Virus record (IMG/VR): IMGVR_UViG_3300027976_000275
Coordinates: 1 to 20,237 of that record
Length of the DNA: 20,237 nt
Direction: 5' to 3' (one strand)
Source: a virus
Made by a program: the position numbers and the translations under genes. Below, piece by piece: positions 15,691 to 20,237 of the stretch (within the stretch, counting starts at the first letter, position 1; every line of letters starts with the position of its first letter). The notes beneath the pieces were generated by a model that saw nothing but the letters and a program-made list of their open reading frames with translations, was not told the DNA's origin and did not search any database.

Positions 15691-17307
15691 ATGGCAACTC
15701 CAGTAATGAACAATGGTATATTCCTCAGAGATACCGCTTACAATGCAAGTTCCCATGTGGATTCTTACCACTTGGTGAACATGCTGAAAGATGCAGAACC
15801 AATGGACTTAGGTCCTGTGGATTTGTGGGCAATGGCCCAAAAAGTTGAAATGCCACTTTACCAAATGTCTAGTTTTGGTGGTAAAAATGTAATCAATGTT
15901 GATAATGCTCGTGGAGAGTACAAATGGCAAACTCCGGTTTCTATTGACCTTCCCTACATTCTTGAAGACATTGAACCAGCAAATGACTTTAAAGGTATAG
16001 ACGGTACTACATTCCGTATTAAATTAAACAGACGTGAATTTGGACATGGTGATATCATCACTTATGATAAATACAACGGTGTTGAGATGTACATCACAGC
16101 AGAGGATATTTTACCTCTTGGTGATGGATTTATCTACACAGTACAATTAGTAAATAATGATAATTTCAAATATATTGATAACAAGTATTTGGCTAATGGT
16201 ACTAAAGTATTCCGTAAAGGTTCCGCACGTGGTGAGTATGGAGAAAGATTCTCTGATATTCAGACAAGAACAGGTTTCCGTGAATTCTACAACTTTGTAG
16301 GTGGTGCTGAAGCTCATGTTCATTACTCTGTTTCATCTCGTGCAGACTTGATGATTAAAGGGGGAATGAACGCAGATGGTACAGTTCCTGTAACTGAAAT
16401 CTGGAGAACATTTGACAAAAACATTGATCCTTCTGTATCTTCATTAGAAGACATGGTTAAAGTAATGGGTAAAGATAAAGTTAAGAAAGCATTTGATAAT
16501 GGTGACTTATCTAGAACTTTCCTTACTGGAATGGAAGCAGCACATTTATCTAAAATTGCTTCTGACATTGAGACTTACTTAATGTGGGGACAAGGTGGAC
16601 GTGTTAAACAAGATGGTCCAGATGATTTAAGATTATCTGTAGGTCTTTGGAAACAGTTGGATAACTCTTTCAAAAGAATCTATAACAAGAATAACTTTAC
16701 ATTGGATCTATTCCGTTCAGAGATTTATAATTTCTTTAATGGAAAAGTTGAATTCCAAGGTCCAGATCCAAAACGTTCACTAGTTGTTCAAACGGGTATG
16801 GGTGGAATGCGTATGGTTAATGAAGCAATCAAAAGAGAAGCAGTATCTTCTGGTCTCTTGATTCAAGCTGCCGATATTGGTGCTATCACTGGTAAAGGTA
16901 TGGACTTGAACTTTGGATTTGCTTATACATCTTATGTAATTCCTTTCTTAGCAAATGTGAAGTTTGTATTGAATCCAGCATTTGATAATGTTCATACTAA
17001 TGATATTGAGAATCCTATTATTGATGGTTTCCCTTTATCTTCTTATTCATTCATTATTTTTGATATTACTGATAACACAAATGACAATATTTTCTTGTTG
17101 AAGTTATCTTGGGATAATCAATTAAAATGGTGGTATCAGAATGGTACTATGGATTACATGGGACGTACTCAAGGATTCCAGTCTTCTGGTCAATTTAATG
17201 GATACCGTGTAATGATGTCTCAAACAATGCCAGCTATCTGGGTTAAAGATCCGACTAAGGTTCTTAAGATTGTTATGAGAAATCCATTAACTGGTGGGAG
17301 CTTCTAG
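15691..17307 (+). CDS. Major capsid protein
   Basis: 538 residues, 27 bp after the scaffold-like gene. It is predicted mixed alpha/beta with an N-terminal arm (residues 1-50), central FRIKLNRREFGHGDIITYD and GGAEAHVHYSVSSRADLMIKGG, and a beta-rich C-terminal half (FGFAYTSYVIPFLANVKFVLNP, FIIFDITD), as expected for an HK97-fold capsid protein of a large tailed phage. Codon choice differs from the neighbours: at least a dozen Arg codons are CGT and many Phe/Tyr/Asn codons end in C, while the rest of the window uses AGA and A/T endings, a sign of very high expression. Together with its location after portal and scaffold this makes it the best MCP candidate. Residues forming the fold's E-loop or P-domain cannot be assigned by eye. 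Confidence 0.85.
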   Translation: MATPVMNNGIFLRDTAYNASSHVDSYHLVNMLKDAEPMDLGPVDLWAMAQKVEMPLYQMSSFGGKNVINVDNARGEYKWQTPVSIDLPYILEDIEPANDFKGIDGTTFRIKLNRREFGHGDIITYDKYNGVEMYITAEDILPLGDGFIYTVQLVNNDNFKYIDNKYLANGTKVFRKGSARGEYGERFSDIQTRTGFREFYNFVGGAEAHVHYSVSSRADLMIKGGMNADGTVPVTEIWRTFDKNIDPSVSSLEDMVKVMGKDKVKKAFDNGDLSRTFLTGMEAAHLSKIASDIETYLMWGQGGRVKQDGPDDLRLSVGLWKQLDNSFKRIYNKNNFTLDLFRSEIYNFFNGKVEFQGPDPKRSLVVQTGMGGMRMVNEAIKREAVSSGLLIQAADIGAITGKGMDLNFGFAYTSYVIPFLANVKFVLNPAFDNVHTNDIENPIIDGFPLSSYSFIIFDITDNTNDNIFLLKLSWDNQLKWWYQNGTMDYMGRTQGFQSSGQFNGYRVMMSQTMPAIWVKDPTKVLKIVMRNPLTGGSF

Positions 17308-17500
17308 GTACAGGTGTAACTTATTTACAGCAGTACTAGGAAAATTAGTAGAAACTCTGGCAATGAGCAAAAAAACAGTAAGAACTGTGCTGAGACTTGA
17401 GGGATTAGAAATAAGAACTCAATCTCAGCAACAGCTCTTAATGAATGGAAGCGGTTCTTTGAGACATGATACTTACAGATGTAACAACTCCAAGATTTAA
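17294..17500 (+). CDS. Short HTH-like reading frame after the capsid gene (doubtful)
   Basis: 68 codons starting at a GTG inside the capsid gene end (or at ATG 17363). Residues about 16-40 read LGKLVETLAMSKKTVRTVLR followed by LEGLEIRTQS, a good helix-turn-helix pattern (V-x-x-L-A-x-S-x-x-T-V-x-x-V-L) with the following RT-S-Q seen in DNA-binding tails of homing endonucleases and similar proteins. The frame is +1 relative to the capsid gene, overlaps the next ORF by 35 bp and coincides with RNA hairpins. It could be a small DNA-binding gene, the remnant of a homing-endonuclease gene, or not coding at all. Confidence 0.3.
   Translation: MGASRYRCNLFTAVLGKLVETLAMSKKTVRTVLRLEGLEIRTQSQQQLLMNGSGSLRHDTYRCNNSKI
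17315..17429 (+). other. Cluster of adjacent hairpins, candidate structured RNA
   Basis: Four neighbouring inverted repeats: TGTAA/TTACA (17315-17319 and 17325-17329); TACTA/TAGTA (17334-17338 and 17346-17350); ACAGT-AAGA-ACTGT (17375-17388); and a 12-bp stem with one bulged C (GCTGAGA at 17389-17395 plus TTGAG at 17397-17401, pairing with CTCAA 17418-17422 and TCTCAGC 17423-17429, 16-nt loop). No U-tract follows, so this is not an intrinsic terminator. The last stem is GC-richer than its surroundings. The same bases can be read as the HTH-like frame, so the two explanations compete. Confidence 0.35.
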
Positions 17501-17633
17501 AAAAGGGACTTTAGATAATTATGAAACGGCTTTTGTAAATAAAACAGGAAAAAAAGTATTAAATTTACTCTATAAAGATTCAACAGTGTACCTAGATAGA
17601 AAATATAATAAGTATTTAGAAATAATAAATTAA
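17466..17633 (+). CDS. Small hypothetical protein (55 aa)
   Basis: ATG 17466 (a TGA in the same frame lies just upstream at 17460) opens 55 codons to TAA at 17631-17633, five bases before the next ATG. The peptide reads MILTDVTTPRFKKGTLDNYE, then TAFVNKTGKKVLNLLYKDS and VYLDRKYNKYLEIIN, a compact basic protein with a likely beta-hairpin (AFVNKTGKKVLNLLY). Codon use matches the neighbours. It sits between the capsid gene and the next virion-module gene, a place where small head-completion proteins are found, but no family is recognised. Confidence 0.5.
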   Translation: MILTDVTTPRFKKGTLDNYETAFVNKTGKKVLNLLYKDSTVYLDRKYNKYLEIIN

Positions 17634-17638
17634 TAATT

Positions 17639-18337
17639 ATGAAAAAAATTATAAAAGACCCTCCTCTTACTTTTTTTAGAAAAGCTAATGAGGCTAGACA
17701 AAAGGCTTTTAAAAAAGCTTTACCAAAAGCTCAAGAAGGCCTTGATACTACAAATAGAGGTACTGTAATGGAACAATTTAGGAAGGATAATAATTTTGCA
17801 ACTCAAGATCAACTTAAAAACTATATAAAAAATAATAGTATAGAGCATCTTAATGCAAGAAATAAAGCTTTTTATGATTCACTAGGTCCTGTAGAACCTG
17901 GTATGGTGCGAGATGCTTATGTTGATAAACCAGATGATAGGCATTTAAAACATGCACAAATGACTTTAGGAAGGATGCAGGCTGCAGAAAAATATCTTAG
18001 AGATTATGATACTGCTAATCCAATGGGTAGATTACCAATTAGACCAGCAATGCCTATTCAAAAGAAAGGTGGTACAGTAAAAGCTAAAAAAGCTTTACCA
18101 AAAGCTCAAAAAGGTACTAGTGTAAAAGCTACAGCAGATAGTACTAAATATTATAAACAAAAGTTTGATGATAAATTTGCTATAGGAAAATCTTTGTCAA
18201 AATTAGGTGCTACAAAAAAGGTGCTTGATAGATATGTTTCCGAAGGTACTAAAGCATATACAGATATGAGTAGACAAAAATATAAAGGTAAACCAGGTTA
18301 TGATAAAAACGGATTCCCTATTAAAAAGAAAAAATAA
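17639..18337 (+). CDS. Basic virion-module protein with two KKALPKAQ motifs
   Basis: 232 residues, strongly basic. It contains KKALPKAQEG at 25-34 and KKALPKAQKG at 150-159, plus QKKGGTVKAKK (141-151) and a lysine tail (IKKKK). The two PKAQ copies are encoded by an identical 24-bp stretch (17711-17734 and 18086-18109). The rest is helical (QFRKDNNFATQDQLKNYIK, RMQAAEKYLRDYD). PKAQKGG recurs in the partial gene from 19413, and GGxV-Lys motifs occur also in the gene at 4826. No enzyme motif is seen. A virion-internal or tail-associated protein with processing or sorting tags is a reasonable guess from context; function unknown. Confidence 0.7.
   Translation: MKKIIKDPPLTFFRKANEARQKAFKKALPKAQEGLDTTNRGTVMEQFRKDNNFATQDQLKNYIKNNSIEHLNARNKAFYDSLGPVEPGMVRDAYVDKPDDRHLKHAQMTLGRMQAAEKYLRDYDTANPMGRLPIRPAMPIQKKGGTVKAKKALPKAQKGTSVKATADSTKYYKQKFDDKFAIGKSLSKLGATKKVLDRYVSEGTKAYTDMSRQKYKGKPGYDKNGFPIKKKK
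17711..18109 (+). repeat. Two identical 24-bp copies encoding KKALPKAQ
   Basis: The bases at 17711-17734 and 18086-18109 are identical over 24 positions, both in frame in the same gene. Identity at the DNA level, including the Leu TTA and Pro CCA codons, suggests a recent copy or strong constraint. Confidence 0.8.
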
Positions 18338-18369
18338 TTAATAATTAACAATTAAAAACCAACAAAACA

Positions 18370-19386
18370 ATGGAAAATTTCACAATGGTAGAAACAGGAA
18401 AGGGTACAGTTAAGCAAACCGCTATAGCTGTTAGACCTTTTTTTGATGCTAGTGCCTCTAATATGGGGTTAGAAGATTATGGTATGTCTCTTTTTGATGG
18501 TGTTAAACATCATGAACAATTAGCATGCTTAGAAAACAATGGAGTAGTAAGATACTTAACAGGTCTTAATGAATTTGCTCCTGAGATTAAATTGCTTAAT
18601 GCAGATGACAGAGAAGCAAGAATAAAAGAAATAAGAAGTGCTGTTGCAGAACTAGAAAAAGAATTAGCTGCAAATGTATTAGATGTTGAAGATCCTCTTT
18701 TTTGGAATCAAGTAAAACTACTTAAACCTGATAATGGAGATTTTTGGAATAAAATTACAATAGCTTGTGGTAATGAGCCTGTATTCTTAGACCCAAAGGA
18801 TCCATATGATAGAATTAAATTACACGGTATTGAAGCTGGTGGTTTTTCTATTGTATCTAAAAGTTATGATGATGCAAGATCAAGACCTGTTGCTCCTAAA
18901 TTTTATTTAGATAAAACAGAAGAAACAGTAATGGTAAGAACTGAATACAAGAAAATGCGTAATAAAGCACTTTCTGAACTTCAGAAATTATTTGATAAAA
19001 ACAGTACTAAATTATTTTATATTGCAAAAGTTGTAGATATAAATAGTACACAATATAAAAAATCAACACCTAATGATGTTATCTATGAAAACATGGATAA
19101 TTATATTAATGGTATAGGTGGAGAAACAAATCTAGAAAGAGCTGCTAAATCATTTATTGATACAGCTAACATGGATATGGAAACTTTAAAAATTAAATCA
19201 ATTGTTAGAGATTCTAGTTTCTTTAAGTATATAGTTAGTAAAGCAGATGGTTATATATATCATACAAAACTAGGAGCAATGCTTGGTAGAAATGTATCTG
19301 ATGTAGTAGAGCATTTAAAAAACCCTTTAAATGAGGATATTTTAAAAGACTTAAACCAGTCTGTTGAAAAATATTGGAATTCATAA
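18370..19386 (+). CDS. Conserved-looking virion-module protein, function unknown
   Basis: 338 residues with mixed composition and no low-complexity. Recognisable segments: an N-terminal beta-rich stretch (KQTAIAVRPFFDAS), a helical linker (REARIKEIRSAVAELEKELA, about 81-100), a central block DPLFWNQVKLLKPDNGDFWNKI, then DPYDRIKLHGIEAGGFSIV, and a C-terminal helical region (NKALSELQKLFDKNSTKLFYIAKVVD, MDNYINGIGG). No catalytic motif is apparent. It follows the small basic gene by 32 bp, and its leader AAAAACCAACAAAA (18354-18367) is identical to that of the scaffold-like gene, hinting at shared high expression. I interpret it as a structural or head-to-tail protein by location; the family is not recognised. 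Confidence 0.75.
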   Translation: MENFTMVETGKGTVKQTAIAVRPFFDASASNMGLEDYGMSLFDGVKHHEQLACLENNGVVRYLTGLNEFAPEIKLLNADDREARIKEIRSAVAELEKELAANVLDVEDPLFWNQVKLLKPDNGDFWNKITIACGNEPVFLDPKDPYDRIKLHGIEAGGFSIVSKSYDDARSRPVAPKFYLDKTEETVMVRTEYKKMRNKALSELQKLFDKNSTKLFYIAKVVDINSTQYKKSTPNDVIYENMDNYINGIGGETNLERAAKSFIDTANMDMETLKIKSIVRDSSFFKYIVSKADGYIYHTKLGAMLGRNVSDVVEHLKNPLNEDILKDLNQSVEKYWNS

Positions 19387-19412
19387 TTTAACTTAAATTA
19401 AAAAATATCGTT

Positions 19413-20237
19413 ATGGCAAGCACAATGGACAAAAAAAACAAACTAGCAAGATTACAAAAAAAAGAAAGCAACCTTGTATATAAAGGAAAAAAAGCTGTTG
19501 ATGAAGGTAGAGAGAAAAAAGCTGATAGACTTTTAGGGAGAGCAGCTAAAGTTGAAAACCGTGTAATTAAAACATCTAAAAAAATGCAATCAGGAGGATC
19601 AGTAAAAACTAAAAAAAATAATATAATTATGAAAACACCTAAAAAAAGTACAGTTAAAAAAGGATATGCCCCTAATCAGGGTGTTGCTACTATTATGAAA
19701 ACACCTAAAAAAAGTACAGTTAAAAAAGGATATGCCCCTAATCAGGGTGTTGCTACTTATTCAGGATCAAAAAGTAAATATACAGGTACTGATTCTAAAG
19801 GTAAAGTAGATTGGATAAGTAATTACGATACTAAGAGTGGTGATAAAAGATATGAGGCTTTAGGTAAACCTACTTACCAAACTACAAAAAATTATCTAGA
19901 AAAAACTCCTGATTTTAAAAAATCAATGGATACAATAGGATATGCGGCTGGTAAAAAAGAATTTACTGTAAATAGTATTACTAGATCTCCTGGTAAATTA
20001 ACTACTACTAAATCAGCTAAAGTTCCTAGATCTGCTGTTAATAAAACACTTGATAAATGGAAAGCATCTGCTAATGATATGGGTGGAAGTAAAACTAAAA
20101 AAACACCAAAAGCTCAAAAAGGGGGTCCTGTTGATTTAGAAAAAAAAGAAAAGGCTCTTAATGCTGGACCTGGTGTAAGACTAGCTCCAGAAGGAAGTGC
20201 TAACAGAGCTGAACAAGAAAGAAGAGCAAAAAAGCGT
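19413..20237 (+). CDS. Lysine-rich virion-module protein with PKAQKGG motif (3' end outside window)
   Basis: ATG 19413 opens 275 codons with no stop before the end of the window, so the C-terminus is missing. The protein is very basic. It carries MQSGGSVKTKK (58-68), two perfect 22-residue repeats (72-93 and 94-115) containing KTPKKSTVKKGYAPNQ, and KKTPKAQKGGPVDLEKKEK (229-247). The middle reads KYTGTDSKGKVDWISNYDT with charged helices. The motifs tie it to the genes at 17639 and 4826. It starts 26 bp after the stop of the previous gene with an A-rich leader. No enzyme motif is visible; it is probably a virion or DNA-binding protein with extended, disordered regions. Confidence 0.7.
   Translation, partial: MASTMDKKNKLARLQKKESNLVYKGKKAVDEGREKKADRLLGRAAKVENRVIKTSKKMQSGGSVKTKKNNIIMKTPKKSTVKKGYAPNQGVATIMKTPKKSTVKKGYAPNQGVATYSGSKSKYTGTDSKGKVDWISNYDTKSGDKRYEALGKPTYQTTKNYLEKTPDFKKSMDTIGYAAGKKEFTVNSITRSPGKLTTTKSAKVPRSAVNKTLDKWKASANDMGGSKTKKTPKAQKGGPVDLEKKEKALNAGPGVRLAPEGSANRAEQERRAKKR
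19626..19757 (+). repeat. Perfect 66-bp tandem duplication
   Basis: Bases 19626-19691 are repeated without a single change at 19692-19757. The unit is 22 codons and in frame (I-M-K-T-P-K-K ... Q-G-V-A-T), so the protein gains a duplicated basic segment. Perfect identity indicates a recent event or a tract still changing by recombination. Confidence 0.95.

Noticed and set aside
17389-17429. Intrinsic terminator after the capsid gene
   Set aside because: The stem is not followed by a T-rich tract.

Overview
The window is part of the late (virion and DNA-packaging) region of an AT-rich, double-stranded DNA tailed phage. Every supported gene lies on the + strand and the genes are tightly packed, several joined by ATGA stop/start overlaps. 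A Bacteroidetes host is suggested by a TAnnTTTG-type -7 box with a TTG -33 element (1360-1388), A-rich leaders with no clear Shine-Dalgarno sequence, and very AT-rich codon use. The protein set and order (HU/IHF-like protein, PD-(D/E)XK nuclease, large terminase, long Q-rich portal, scaffold-like protein, major capsid protein) resemble crAss-like phages (Crassvirales) or relatives. That placement is inference by eye and not a database result.

Layout. 1-1323: the 3' end of a tail-fibre gene and a collagen-like fibre protein. 1360-3623: its own promoter and a three-part protein (glycosidase-type propeller, TPR-like middle, FkbM-like methyltransferase). 3645-4627: a lysis pair, with a lipoprotein plus C-terminal membrane anchor (u-spanin type) followed by a holin-like protein. 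4665-5098: two small genes closed by a strong intrinsic terminator (5120-5156). 5166-5198: a promoter or operator-like repeat that opens the packaging operon. 5214-8240: small DNA-binding or zinc-ribbon proteins, a Cas4/RecB-like nuclease and a pre-terminase protein. 8262-11558: large terminase interrupted by a 365-residue intein. 11566-17307: portal, scaffold-like protein and major capsid protein. 17308-17638: an ambiguous stretch with a helix-turn-helix-like reading frame, adjacent hairpins and a 55-residue ORF. 17639-20237: three virion-module proteins of unknown function, the last running off the window.

How it fits together. Terminase, portal, scaffold and capsid protein build and fill the head. 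The nuclease and small DNA-binding proteins encoded just before the terminase probably serve DNA maturation or packaging. The holin and spanin act at lysis. The fibre and collagen-like proteins are virion surface parts, and the adjacent sugar/methylation-type protein is a candidate for decorating them. The most notable signals are: a class 3 intein (W/C/T signature) placed right after the first catalytic aspartate of the terminase nuclease; the collagen/modification gene pair; a repeated lysine-glycine and PKAQ peptide motif shared by several otherwise unrelated proteins; the 5166-5198 repeat; a perfect 66-bp in-frame duplication; and the odd region after the capsid gene.
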